From the NCBI RefSeq assembly GCF_018860825.1, contig NZ_JAHKPZ010000015.1, forward strand, positions 124,001-188,000: 64,000 nt of DNA. Direction: 5' to 3'. Source of the DNA: Lacinutrix sp. C3R15. Its GTDB lineage: Bacteria > Bacteroidota > Bacteroidia > Flavobacteriales > Flavobacteriaceae. Positions 28,186 to 36,535 of this stretch are shown piece after piece; within the stretch, counting starts at the first letter, position 1; every line of letters begins with the position of its first letter. Made by a program: the position numbers and the translations under genes. The notes under the pieces were generated by a model. That model made no database searches. It saw only the letters and a program-made list of their open reading frames with translations, and had not been told where the DNA came from.

Positions 28186-28716
28186 ATGAATACTTATATA
28201 GCTTTATTAAGAGGGATTAATGTTGGTGGACATAAAAAAATACCAATGGCTGCTTTGCGCGAACTGTTAATAAAAACAGGTTTTCAAAATGTGCAAACCT
28301 ATATACAAAGCGGAAATGTGGTTTTACAGTCTTCAGAAAAAAACACTAAAACTATCGAAGCTATTATTGGTGAGGCCATTACATCTTATTTTCAATTTGA
28401 GGTGGCAGTTTTAGTAAAAACAAAACAAGAACTAGAACTAATTTTTAAGAGTTGCCCTTTTGAAGAAGATAAAAAAGTAGCAAGTTATTTTTTATTATTA
28501 CAAGAAACTCCAGAAAAAAATGCAGTTGCAATAGCTTCTAAAAAAGAATATAAAGAGGAAGAGTTTAAGATTGTTAATAACTGCATTTATTTTTATAATC
28601 CTGCTGGTTACGGAAAGTCAAAATTTAATGCTAATTATTTTGAACGTACATTAAAAACACCTGCAACAGCAAGAAATTATAAAACCATGAAAAAGCTAAT
28701 AGATTTAATTCAATAA
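28186..28716 (+). CDS. DUF1697 family protein
   Basis: The start is the ATG at 28186, one base after the upstream stop, because the conserved opening MNTYIALLRGINVGGHKKIP follows. The 176-residue protein has the usual DUF1697 length and patterns (AALRELLIKTGFQNVQTYIQ, SGNVVLQS, and a C-terminal TARNYKTMKKLIDL). The family is widespread and uncharacterised; no enzyme motif is visible. It is coupled to the flavoprotein gene and converges with the TetR gene, 7 bases apart. Confidence 0.88.
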   Translation: MNTYIALLRGINVGGHKKIPMAALRELLIKTGFQNVQTYIQSGNVVLQSSEKNTKTIEAIIGEAITSYFQFEVAVLVKTKQELELIFKSCPFEEDKKVASYFLLLQETPEKNAVAIASKKEYKEEEFKIVNNCIYFYNPAGYGKSKFNANYFERTLKTPATARNYKTMKKLIDLIQ

Positions 28717-28723
28717 AAGGGAG

Positions 28724-29284
28724 TTATTCATGTTTTACAGCATTCCAACAAGCTTCAATGGTTTGGTTTACTTGTTTTTCACTCATAGGTAATTCTTTCT
28801 TAATTTTAAGCTTTACAGCAGAAGATATAATGCCATAACATAAATTAGTGATAAGAACTTCATCTATGTTTTTTAGTTTTTTTGTTTGTACTCCTTCTAT
28901 ACAAAAGTCTACTACTTCTGCATAAAAAGGTTTTGATTTTTTAGCAATTTCAGGTGTGATAAGTGGCGGAACACCAACATATTCTACAAAATAAAAAGCT
29001 AAAGGATTACTTAAAAAATAGTTGTATAAATTACGCCACATGGTAGAAAATTTTGTTTTGTAATCGTCAACAGGTCTAATGTTTGTTAGCATCACTGTAC
29101 CAAAGTCTTTATAAATCATCAAGAATATTTTTTCAATAATATGCTCTTTGTTTTTAAAATAATGGTAAATAGTACCTACAGCAACATTGGCTTCTCTGGC
29201 AATTTGAGACATAGGTGTAGCGTGAAAACCTTGTTTTACAACAAGTTCTAAGGTGGTTAATATAATACGTTTTTCTTTTTCCAT
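28724..29284 (-). CDS. TetR/AcrR-family transcriptional regulator
   Basis: This 186-residue protein has the TetR N-terminal helix-turn-helix (about 6-52; ILTTLELVVKQGFHATPMSQ and VAVGTIYHYFKNKEHIIEKI). An all-helical ligand-binding domain follows, with a pattern common in flavobacterial TetR proteins (FSTMWRNLYNYFLSNPLAFYF). There is no efflux operon beside it, so its target cannot be named. The 412 bases upstream are mostly non-coding and could hold its own operator. Confidence 0.88.
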   Translation of the reverse strand: MEKEKRIILTTLELVVKQGFHATPMSQIAREANVAVGTIYHYFKNKEHIIEKIFLMIYKDFGTVMLTNIRPVDDYKTKFSTMWRNLYNYFLSNPLAFYFVEYVGVPPLITPEIAKKSKPFYAEVVDFCIEGVQTKKLKNIDEVLITNLCYGIISSAVKLKIKKELPMSEKQVNQTIEACWNAVKHE

Positions 29285-29509
29285 TCGTATTTTTAATTAA
29301 GCAATGCTAATAGTATCAAAAATAGTGAATAATAGAATGGGTTTATAAATTATCCATGCTAAAATTTTTATTTTACTACAAAAGAAGCAACCTTTTTATC
29401 TGTTTTAAAATAATAATAATACTTTTTGTGTATTGTTTTTTAGGTGTTTACATGTGGTTAGGGTAGGTTTTATCTATGTTTTTAGATAGAATCTAACGAA
29501 GTTTTAAAT
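29285..29509. other. Non-coding gap between the TetR gene and a small ORF
   Basis: This AT-rich stretch upstream of the TetR gene contains no convincing ORF, tRNA-like fold or long inverted repeat. It presumably carries the TetR promoter on the minus strand. With the small ORF and the mvaD leader it makes up the 412-base gap to 29697. Confidence 0.5.
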
Positions 29510-29632
29510 ATGTACAGAGGTATTACTAATTTTAATGCTAATGGTAGGGCAATAGTGAGTCTTCCTAATTCTAAAGAGAGCGTTAAATTTTCTCAAGAAA
29601 TTAATGAAGAAGATGTAATAGATAAAGAGTAA
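29510..29632 (+). CDS. Possible 40-residue small protein or gene remnant
   Basis: An ATG at 29510 opens 40 codons to a TAA at 29630-29632. The product begins MYRGITNFNANGRAIVSLPN and is hydrophilic with an acidic end (EEDVIDKE). The opening recalls the GVTTxNANGEAxVxLP repeat near the end of some Bacteroidota surface/tail-fibre-like proteins, so this may be a remnant. It lies 43 bases before the mvaD -7 element. There is no homology search behind this; codon use looks coding-like but the length is small. Confidence 0.35.
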   Translation: MYRGITNFNANGRAIVSLPNSKESVKFSQEINEEDVIDKE

Positions 29633-29674
29633 TTTAATGTCATTTTTAAGTTTCTAAAAATAATTCAAAAAAGG

Positions 29675-29682
29675 TATCTTTG
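29675..29682 (+). promoter_or_regulatory. -7 promoter element of mvaD
   Basis: TATCTTTG is an exact match to TAnnTTTG. It ends only 14 bases before the TTG start at 29697, so the transcript leader would be about 7-10 bases long. No clear -33 TTG is visible upstream. Confidence 0.5.
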
Positions 29683-29696
29683 AAAAAAAATATATA

Positions 29697-30767
29697 TTGG
29701 ATTTCAAATTTAAGTTAGCAATAAAAAAAATAGATGAAGGTTCTGTTTCCTGGTCATCACCAAGCAACATTGCTTTAGTTAAATACTGGGGAAAAAAGGA
29801 AAATCAAATACCAGAAAACCCATCTATAAGTTTTACTTTAGATGCTTGTAAAACAATAACTAGTGTGAATTTTGCTAAAAAGGAAAATAAAGGTTCGTTT
29901 TCTTTTGATGTGATTTTTGAAGGAAAAAAGAACCAAGATTTTAAACCTAAAATTGAAACTTTTTTTAAGCGTATTGAAGCGTATTTACCTTTTTTAAAAG
30001 ACTATCATTTTACTATTGAAACCCAAAACACCTTTCCGCATAGTTCAGGAATTGCATCTTCTGCTTCTGGCATGAGTGCTTTGGCACTTTGTTTAATGAG
30101 TATGGAAAAACAAATGCATCCAGAAATTACACAAGAATATTTTAATCAAAAAGCTTCTTTTTTAGCTAGATTAGGTTCTGGTAGTGCCTGTAGAAGTATT
30201 GAAGGCGATTTAATTGTTTGGGGAACACATGCTAATATTGAAGGAAGTTCTAATCTTTTTGCAATAAAATACCCATATACTGTTCACGATAATTTTAAAA
30301 ATTACCAAGACACTATTCTGTTGGTAGATAAAGGTGAAAAACAAGTAAGCAGTACTGTTGGTCACAACTTAATGCATAACCATCCTTTTGCAAAACAGCG
30401 TTTTAATCAAGCTAGTGAAAATATGACTAAGCTTATGGCTGTTTTTAAGACTGGTGACTTAACTGCATTTATAGATATAGTAGAAAGCGAAGCACTTACA
30501 CTACATGCTATGATGATGACTAGCATGCCTTATTTTATTTTAATGAAGCCTAATACCTTAAAAATAATAAATGCTATTTGGGCATTTAGAAAACAATCTG
30601 GTTTGCATATTAGCTTTACACTTGATGCTGGTGCAAATGTACATGTGCTTTATCCAGAAGCAGAAAAAGCAAAATGCATTGAATTTATTAAAAATGAATT
30701 AGTTGCGTATTGCCAAAATGGGCATTATATTTGCGACACAATTGGCTTTGGTGCTAAACCAAACTAA
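29697..30767 (+). CDS. mvaD: Diphosphomevalonate decarboxylase
   Basis: This 356-residue GHMP-family enzyme converts diphosphomevalonate to isopentenyl diphosphate with ATP. The signature SPSNIALVKYWGKK is at about 21-34, the ATP-binding PHSSGIASSASGMSALAL at about 114-131, and the catalytic-Asp region is FTLDAGANVHVLYPE. The start must be a TTG at 29697: no in-frame ATG occurs between the upstream stop region and the conserved motif, and the next Met is inside the ATP-binding loop. A perfect -7 element lies 14 bases upstream. It is first of an isoprenoid block with mevalonate kinase and a UbiA prenyltransferase. Confidence 0.93.
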   Translation: MDFKFKLAIKKIDEGSVSWSSPSNIALVKYWGKKENQIPENPSISFTLDACKTITSVNFAKKENKGSFSFDVIFEGKKNQDFKPKIETFFKRIEAYLPFLKDYHFTIETQNTFPHSSGIASSASGMSALALCLMSMEKQMHPEITQEYFNQKASFLARLGSGSACRSIEGDLIVWGTHANIEGSSNLFAIKYPYTVHDNFKNYQDTILLVDKGEKQVSSTVGHNLMHNHPFAKQRFNQASENMTKLMAVFKTGDLTAFIDIVESEALTLHAMMMTSMPYFILMKPNTLKIINAIWAFRKQSGLHISFTLDAGANVHVLYPEAEKAKCIEFIKNELVAYCQNGHYICDTIGFGAKPN

Positions 30768-30830
30768 TATTAATTGCGTATATTTGGTATAAGTTACTGT
30801 AAACGATAACACTGCTAGCTAAAAATATCT

Positions 30831-31760
30831 ATGAAAGGACCTCTTTTTTACTCGAAAATTTTACTCTTTGGTGAATACGGAATCATTAAAGACTCTAAAG
30901 GATTATCTATTCCTTATAGTTTTTATAATGGTGCCCTAAAAAAGGATGAAAACCCTTCTGCCGAAGCAATAAAATCTAACGCAAGTTTAAAAAACTTTGT
31001 TTTACATTTAAAACAAATGAATGAAGAAGTGGTACTTTTTAATCTTGAAGCATTACAAAAAGATGTAGATTCAGGTATGTATTTTGATTCTTCAATACCT
31101 CAAGGATATGGTGTTGGTAGTTCTGGTGCTTTAGTAGCAGCTATTTATGATAAGTATGCTAAAAATAAAATAACAGTTCTAGAAAACCTAACACGAGAAA
31201 AATTGCTAAAATTAAAAAGTATTTTTTCTCAAATGGAATCTTTTTTCCATGGTAAATCTTCTGGTTTAGATCCTTTAAATAGTTATTTAAGTATTCCTAT
31301 TTTAATCCATTCTAAAGATAATATCGAAGCAACAGGAATTCCTTCACAAACTACAGATGGTAAAGGAGCTGTGTTTTTATTAGATAGCGGCATTACAGGA
31401 GAAACGGCACCAATGGTTAGTATTTTTATGGAAAACATGAAACAAGAAGGTTTTCGTAGCATGCTAAAAGACCAATTTATAAAGCATACAGATGCTTGTG
31501 TAGACGATTTTTTAAAAGGCGATATAAAATCCTTATTTAAAAATACCAAGCAACTTTCTAAAGTAGTTTTAAACAACTTTAAACCTATGATACCAAATCA
31601 GTTTCATGAACTTTGGAAAAAAGGAATTGAAACCAATGAGTACTACTTAAAACTTTGTGGTTCTGGTGGTGGAGGCTATATTTTAGGCTTTACAGAAAAT
31701 TTTGAAAAAGCAAAAAAATCGCTTAATGCGTATAAATTAGAAGTAGTGTATAACTTCTAA
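30831..31760 (+). CDS. mvk: GHMP kinase, probable mevalonate kinase
   Basis: This 309-residue protein is a GHMP kinase. It has motif 1 (KILLFGEYGIIKDSKGLSIP, about 9-28), the ATP-binding motif 2 (PQGYGVGSSGALVAAIYDKY), FHGKSSGLDPLNSYL with the catalytic Asp, and the Gly-rich motif 3 (LCGSGGGGYILGF). In Flavobacteriia the gene after mvaD is the mevalonate kinase; phosphomevalonate kinase is usually elsewhere, and none is seen here. The LFGEYG opening favours mevalonate over phosphomevalonate as substrate, though this is not decisive. It is 63 bases after mvaD. Confidence 0.85.
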   Translation: MKGPLFYSKILLFGEYGIIKDSKGLSIPYSFYNGALKKDENPSAEAIKSNASLKNFVLHLKQMNEEVVLFNLEALQKDVDSGMYFDSSIPQGYGVGSSGALVAAIYDKYAKNKITVLENLTREKLLKLKSIFSQMESFFHGKSSGLDPLNSYLSIPILIHSKDNIEATGIPSQTTDGKGAVFLLDSGITGETAPMVSIFMENMKQEGFRSMLKDQFIKHTDACVDDFLKGDIKSLFKNTKQLSKVVLNNFKPMIPNQFHELWKKGIETNEYYLKLCGSGGGGYILGFTENFEKAKKSLNAYKLEVVYNF

Positions 31761-31819
31761 AATTAGGCAGTACTTCTGTCTTAAAAATTCAGTAAGTTTA
31801 GGTCTCATTTAATTACTCT

Positions 31820-32725
31820 ATGCTTTCTAGAAAACAAAAACACATATTATTAAAGTTTTTCAGCATGTTTTCTGTAGTTAGAGGATACAATATTTTAATT
31901 GTTATACTTGCTCAATATCTAACATCCATTTTTATTTTAGCACATGATAAAACGCTTCGCGAAGTGGTTTTTGATATTAATTTACTAATGCTTGTCTTGG
32001 CTTCTGCAGCAACTATTGCTGGAGGCTATATCATTAATAATTTTTACGACTCTGAAAAAGACCTAATCAACAGGCCACAAAAATCAATGCTTGATAAATT
32101 GGTAAGTCAAAACACCAAGCTATCTTTTTATTTTGTGCTTAATTTTCTTGCTGTAATTATGGTTAGTGCTGTTTCGTTTAAAGCAGTCTTATTCTTTTCG
32201 GTATATATTTTTGCTATTTGGTTTTATTCGCATAAACTAAAAAAAACACCAATTATTGGCAATATTACTTCAGCAATATTAACTATTACACCTTTTTTTG
32301 CCATTTTTATGTATTATAAAAATTTTGAACAGGTAATTTTTGTTCATGCAGCATTTTTGTTTTTAATAGTTTCTATGCGAGAATTAGTAAAAGATTTAGA
32401 AAACATAAAAGGAGATTTAGCACTTAATTATAAAACCATACCAATTGTTTATGGTGAAAAGGCTTCTAAAATAATGCTTAGCATTTTAAGTATATTAACA
32501 TTAGTTCCTGCGTATTTGTTAATATATAGATATCCTGTTGGTAAAATGATGTATTTCTTCTATTTAAGCACAATTCTATTAGCTGTATTTTTGGTATTAC
32601 TCTTTAAATCGAACACAAAAACACAATATTTAATTTTGCATAATATTTTAAAATTTATAATTGTATCTGGAGTTTTTAGTATTCTACTAATAGATGTAAA
32701 CCTCCTTTTAAATAAAATTATATAA
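31820..32725 (+). CDS. UbiA-family prenyltransferase
   Basis: This 301-residue inner-membrane protein has about eight or nine hydrophobic helices. The first Asp-rich motif is IINNFYDSEKDLINRP (about 72-87; NxxxD pattern) and the second is VKDLENIKGDLALNYKTIP (about 193-211), both needed for Mg-prenyl-diphosphate binding in UbiA enzymes. It resembles the geranylgeranylglycerol-phosphate geranylgeranyltransferase-like group common in Flavobacteriia. Its acceptor cannot be read from sequence. Placement directly after the mevalonate genes suggests use of their prenyl products. Confidence 0.88.
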   Translation: MLSRKQKHILLKFFSMFSVVRGYNILIVILAQYLTSIFILAHDKTLREVVFDINLLMLVLASAATIAGGYIINNFYDSEKDLINRPQKSMLDKLVSQNTKLSFYFVLNFLAVIMVSAVSFKAVLFFSVYIFAIWFYSHKLKKTPIIGNITSAILTITPFFAIFMYYKNFEQVIFVHAAFLFLIVSMRELVKDLENIKGDLALNYKTIPIVYGEKASKIMLSILSILTLVPAYLLIYRYPVGKMMYFFYLSTILLAVFLVLLFKSNTKTQYLILHNILKFIIVSGVFSILLIDVNLLLNKII

Positions 32726-32861
32726 ATTAAAGAGCTATTTTTTTTAATAGATGAAGTTTTAATAGCAAATACTAGCACTCACTTTTCTATGCATAAAAAG
32801 GATGTAAAACTACTACCAGTAAAAATAATTACACAACAATCATAAATAGTAATATATACTA

Positions 32862-32869
32862 TATCTTTG
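32862..32869 (+). promoter_or_regulatory. -7 promoter element of the pseudouridine synthase-like gene
   Basis: TATCTTTG matches TAnnTTTG exactly, 44 bases before the ATG at 32914. The 188-base gap to the UbiA gene therefore probably separates two transcription units. Confidence 0.45.
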
Positions 32870-32913
32870 TAGCATAATAAATTAAAAAATTCCCATGTAT
32901 ATGGGGAAAAATT

Positions 32914-33762
32914 ATGAGTAAGCCAAGAGAAAATAAAAGCAAAGGGAAGCCTTCAGGACGTGGACATAATAACACACGTAACCAAAGCAATGCAAGAGGA
33001 AATGCTCCAATAAAAAAGCAAGTAGCGCCAAAAAAAGCACAAAAACCATCTAATCCAGATGCAATACGTTTAAATAAATATGTAGCAAATTCTGGTATTT
33101 GTTCTCGTAGAGATGCAGATATGCATATAGCAACAGGTTTGGTTTCTGTAAACGGAAAAATTGTAACAGAAATGGGTTACAAAGTAAAACTAGAAGATGA
33201 GGTGCGTTTTGATGGAGCAAGAATAAACCCAGAAAAGAAAGCATACGTTTTACTTAATAAACCAAAAGGTTTTGCAACCACTACAAGTGAAGGTAAAGGT
33301 CGTACTGTTATGGATTTAGTTGCCAACGCAACCAATTCAAGAATTAAACCAATAGGTAGATTAGGAAGAAACAGTAAAGGGTTATTGTTTTTTACCAATG
33401 ATGATTTAGTAGCTAAAAAATTCACGAACTCTAAAAATGGCGTACCACGTTTATTTCAAATAGAATTAGATAAAAACCTTAAAGTAGAAGATCTTAAAAA
33501 AATTAGAGAAGGCTTTAAAGTAGAAGGTAAACTGATTACTGTTGAAGAAATTAGTTATATAGATGGAGGTTCTAAAAAAGAAATAGGTCTTAAAATTAAA
33601 AATACAGGTAATACTATTATTCGTACTATTTTTGATTATTTAAAATATGATGTAATTAGTGTAGATTGTGTAGCAATTGGGCATCTTACTAAAAAAGATA
33701 TTCCTCGTGGGCACTGGAAACACCTAACAGAACAAGAAGTGAATACCTTAAAAATGTTATAA
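32914..33762 (+). CDS. RsuA/RluB-family pseudouridine synthase homologue lacking the catalytic Asp
   Basis: This 282-residue protein has a basic, disordered N-terminus (1-48; rich in Lys, Arg, Asn, Gly). An S4 RNA-binding domain follows (about 50-96; IRLNKYVANSGICSRRDAD), then the RsuA/RluB catalytic fold (YVLLNKPKGFATTT, LLFFTNDDLVAKKF and a C-terminal NTIIRTIFDYL). In active enzymes the loop reads GRLD; here residues 148-151 read GRLG (codons GGT AGA TTA GGA), so the nucleophilic Asp is absent. It may still bind rRNA or act in ribosome assembly, or use another residue. Length and frame are intact, so it is not a decayed gene. Confidence 0.85.
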   Translation: MSKPRENKSKGKPSGRGHNNTRNQSNARGNAPIKKQVAPKKAQKPSNPDAIRLNKYVANSGICSRRDADMHIATGLVSVNGKIVTEMGYKVKLEDEVRFDGARINPEKKAYVLLNKPKGFATTTSEGKGRTVMDLVANATNSRIKPIGRLGRNSKGLLFFTNDDLVAKKFTNSKNGVPRLFQIELDKNLKVEDLKKIREGFKVEGKLITVEEISYIDGGSKKEIGLKIKNTGNTIIRTIFDYLKYDVISVDCVAIGHLTKKDIPRGHWKHLTEQEVNTLKML

Positions 33763-33784
33763 TTTTTTAGTTGTTATACCATAT

Positions 33785-33819
33785 AAAAGTACGTGCTTGT
33801 TAAGTACGTACTTTTTTTT
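33785..33819 (+). terminator. Rho-independent terminator after the pseudouridine synthase-like gene
   Basis: AAAAGTACGT (33785-33794) pairs with ACGTACTTTT (33806-33815) over an 11-base loop, and eight T residues (33812-33819) complete a classic terminator 22 bases after the stop. Confidence 0.78.
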
Positions 33820-33860
33820 ATGCATTTTTTTTAAAATGTAAAAATTTAAAAAAAAAAAGA

Positions 33861-33889
33861 TTGCAATTCAAAAAAAAGTATTTCATTTG
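33861..33889 (+). promoter_or_regulatory. Putative promoter upstream of the small ORF and polyamine operon
   Basis: TTG (33861-33863) is followed after 18 bases by TTCATTTG (33882-33889), one mismatch from TAnnTTTG. The spacing is ideal for a Bacteroidota promoter. It would start a transcript about 30 bases before the small ORF at 33926 and could run on into the arginine decarboxylase gene. Confidence 0.45.
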
Positions 33890-33925
33890 CATTGCATTTA
33901 GCTGAACAAATTGAACACTGTTTCT

Positions 33926-34081
33926 ATGTTCGGGCTTTTGGAAATTAGGAAGTCATATTCAAAAGCAGCTTACAGATTAAGCGACCGAATTTTAAAGCTA
34001 ACTTCCGAGTATTCTACCATCTTTGCTAGTCAGCATGAGTACGCTTTTGTACCTACTACTGAGCTTAAAATTCAAGTTTGA
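33926..34081 (+). CDS. Possible 51-residue small protein upstream of the polyamine operon
   Basis: An ATG at 33926 opens 51 codons ending at TGA (34079-34081). The product begins MFGLLEIRKSYSKAAYRLSD and ends EYAFVPTTELKIQV; it is amphipathic and has no signal peptide. Its base composition is visibly richer in G and C than the flanks. It lies between a strong terminator and the arginine decarboxylase gene, behind a well-spaced promoter. It could be a real small protein, a leader peptide, or a structured leader RNA that happens to be open. The remaining 125 bases to 34207 hold only AT-rich sequence. Confidence 0.45.
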   Translation: MFGLLEIRKSYSKAAYRLSDRILKLTSEYSTIFASQHEYAFVPTTELKIQV

Positions 34082-34206
34082 TTATTTTTAATGTTAAAGT
34101 ATTAATATCTTTAAGTAATTTATATACAATTATTTAGCGTATAATTTTTTATTAGCTTAACGTCAGGTTAATCTATGTCTTTTACATTTATCTTTTAAAA
34201 ATAATA

Positions 34207-35604
34207 ATGAACACAAAATATATTGATCTAATTGATCAAACTTTCGATTTTCCACAAGAAGAATTTACACTTGAGGATAACAAACTACGCTTTCATGATA
34301 TTAACCTAATGCAATTGGTTGAAGAATATGGAGCGCCTTTAAAATTTACCTATTTACCACAAATATCTAACAATATTCAACGTGCAAAAAAATGGTTTGC
34401 AGAAGCGATTGAAAAACATGATTATAAAGGTAAATACAACTATTGCTATTGTACAAAAAGTTCACACTTTAAGCATATTTTGCATGAAGCTTTACAAAAT
34501 GATATTCATATTGAAACCTCTTCGGCTTTCGATATAGATATTGTTGAAAACCTTAAAAAAGAAGGAAAAATAACAAATGATACTTTTGTAATTAGTAATG
34601 GTTTTAAGCGTTCACAATACGTTACAAATATAGCAAGACTTATTAATGAAGGCCATAAAAACGCTATTCCTATTATAGATAATTATGAGGAAATAGATTT
34701 GCTTTCTCAAGAAATAGAAGGCAAATTTAATGTTGGTATACGTATTGCTTCTGAAGAAGAGCCAAAGTTTGAGTTCTATACTTCTCGTCTAGGAATTGGG
34801 TATAAAAACATAGTGCCATTTTATAAAAACCAAATAGCCAATAACAAAAAAGTCAGCCTTAAAATGTTGCACTTTTTTATTAATACTGGTATTAGAGATA
34901 ATGCGTATTACTGGAACGAGTTACAAAAGTGTTTAAAAGTATACACGAACTTGAAAAAGATTTGTCCTACGTTAGATAGTTTAAATATAGGAGGAGGTTT
35001 CCCTATAAAAAACTCTTTGGCTTTTGATTTTGATTATGCCTATATGGTAGATGAAATCATTAATCAAATAAAAATTACTTGTGAGGAAGAAGGGGTAGAC
35101 GTACCAAACATTTTTACAGAATTTGGGAGCTTTACCGTTGGTGAAAGTGGTGGAGCAGTTTATGAAGTTTTATACCAAAAACAGCAAAACGACCGTGAAA
35201 AATGGAATATGATTAATTCTTCTTTCATTACAACATTACCAGATACTTGGGCAATTAACAAACGTTTTATCATGTTGCCATTAAACCGTTGGGAGCAAAG
35301 TTATGAACGTGTTTTACTTGGTGGCTTAACTTGTGATAGCGATGATTATTACAATAGCGAGCAACACATGAATGCCATTTATTTACCAAAATATAATAAA
35401 GATAAACCACTATATATTGGCTTTTTTAATACAGGAGCCTACCAGGAAACTATTGGTGGATTTGGTGGTTTACAACACTGTTTAATTCCGTCACCAAAAC
35501 ATATATTAATTGATAGAGATGCAGACGGAAAGATCTCTACCAAACTATTTAGTGAACAACAAAAAAGTGAAGACTTACTTAAAATTTTAGGTTATGCAAA
35601 CTAA
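34207..35604 (+). CDS. speA: Arginine decarboxylase (fold III PLP-dependent, biosynthetic type)
   Basis: This 465-residue enzyme has the alanine-racemase-type PLP barrel. The PLP Lys is likely Lys84 in YCYCTKSSHFKH, followed by IETSSAFDIDIV. The phosphate-binding Gly-rich loop is SLNIGGGFPIKNS and the C-terminal active-site segment is LLGGLTCDSDDYY. This is the shorter Bacteroidota type of SpeA-like decarboxylase. It makes agmatine from arginine, the substrate of the agmatinase whose gene overlaps its end by 11 bases. The neighbour supports arginine rather than diaminopimelate or ornithine as substrate. Confidence 0.88.
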   Translation: MNTKYIDLIDQTFDFPQEEFTLEDNKLRFHDINLMQLVEEYGAPLKFTYLPQISNNIQRAKKWFAEAIEKHDYKGKYNYCYCTKSSHFKHILHEALQNDIHIETSSAFDIDIVENLKKEGKITNDTFVISNGFKRSQYVTNIARLINEGHKNAIPIIDNYEEIDLLSQEIEGKFNVGIRIASEEEPKFEFYTSRLGIGYKNIVPFYKNQIANNKKVSLKMLHFFINTGIRDNAYYWNELQKCLKVYTNLKKICPTLDSLNIGGGFPIKNSLAFDFDYAYMVDEIINQIKITCEEEGVDVPNIFTEFGSFTVGESGGAVYEVLYQKQQNDREKWNMINSSFITTLPDTWAINKRFIMLPLNRWEQSYERVLLGGLTCDSDDYYNSEQHMNAIYLPKYNKDKPLYIGFFNTGAYQETIGGFGGLQHCLIPSPKHILIDRDADGKISTKLFSEQQKSEDLLKILGYAN

Positions 35605-36535
35605 AACTTATGCAGGTATTTCGGAAGAATTTTCGAAACTTGAAACATCAAAAATTGTGTTAATTCCTGTACCTTATGATGGTACAAGTACTTGGCAAAA
35701 AGGAGCAGATAAAGGTCCTGAAGCATTTTTACATGCATCAGAAAATATGGAGCTTTATGATATTGAAACAGAAACAGAAGTATACCAACAAGGTGTGTTT
35801 TTAGCAGATGCTGTTACAGAAAATAGCTCGCCAGAAACAATGGTAGATGCTGTACACCAAGTAACAAAGAAGTACATTAAAAAGAACAAGTTTGTAACTA
35901 TTTTTGGTGGTGAACATTCGGTGTCTATTGGTACAGTTCGTGCTTTTAATGAAATGTACCCAAGTTTAACTGTTTTACAACTAGATGCACATGCAGATTT
36001 ACGTAAAGAATACGAAGGTTCTGCTTGTAACCATGCTTGTGCAATGTATGAAGCTAGCCAAACAACCAATTTAATTCAAGTTGGTATTCGCTCTATGGAT
36101 GTGATGGAAAAAACAGTAATGGATGAAGAAAAAACATACTTTGCACATGAAATGGCTGTTGATGATACTTGGATGGATGCTGCTATTGATCAAATGACAG
36201 AAAATGTTTTTATCACTATAGATTTAGATGCTTTTGATCCTTCTATAATGCCAAGCACTGGTACACCAGAACCTGGAGGTTTATTATGGTATGAAACCCT
36301 AGAGTTTTTAAAAGAAGTATTTCAAGAGAAAAATGTAGTAGGTTTTGATATAGTAGAACTTTGCCCTAATAAAATAGATAAATCATCCGATTTTCTTGCA
36401 GCAAAATTATACTATAAAATGCTAAGCTATAAGTTTCAAAATGAAGCGTCAGAAGATGATTACGACAACTCTTTTGACAGTTCTAACGTAAATAAAAATA
36501 ACAACACTAAATTTCAAGACCAAGATGAGTACTAA
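35594..36535 (+). CDS. speB: Agmatinase (ureohydrolase family)
   Basis: This 313-residue arginase/agmatinase-family enzyme hydrolyses agmatine to putrescine and urea. The Mn-binding motifs are complete: FGGEHSVSIG (His108), QLDAHADLR (Asp131, His133, Asp135) and TIDLDAFDPSIMPSTGTPEPGG as adjacent segments with its two Asp ligands. The C-terminal 30 residues (Asp/Asn-rich, about 285-313) extend beyond the usual fold. The gene overlaps the arginine decarboxylase gene by 11 bases and the next gene by 11 bases, showing strong translational coupling. Confidence 0.92.
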   Translation: MQTKTYAGISEEFSKLETSKIVLIPVPYDGTSTWQKGADKGPEAFLHASENMELYDIETETEVYQQGVFLADAVTENSSPETMVDAVHQVTKKYIKKNKFVTIFGGEHSVSIGTVRAFNEMYPSLTVLQLDAHADLRKEYEGSACNHACAMYEASQTTNLIQVGIRSMDVMEKTVMDEEKTYFAHEMAVDDTWMDAAIDQMTENVFITIDLDAFDPSIMPSTGTPEPGGLLWYETLEFLKEVFQEKNVVGFDIVELCPNKIDKSSDFLAAKLYYKMLSYKFQNEASEDDYDNSFDSSNVNKNNNTKFQDQDEY

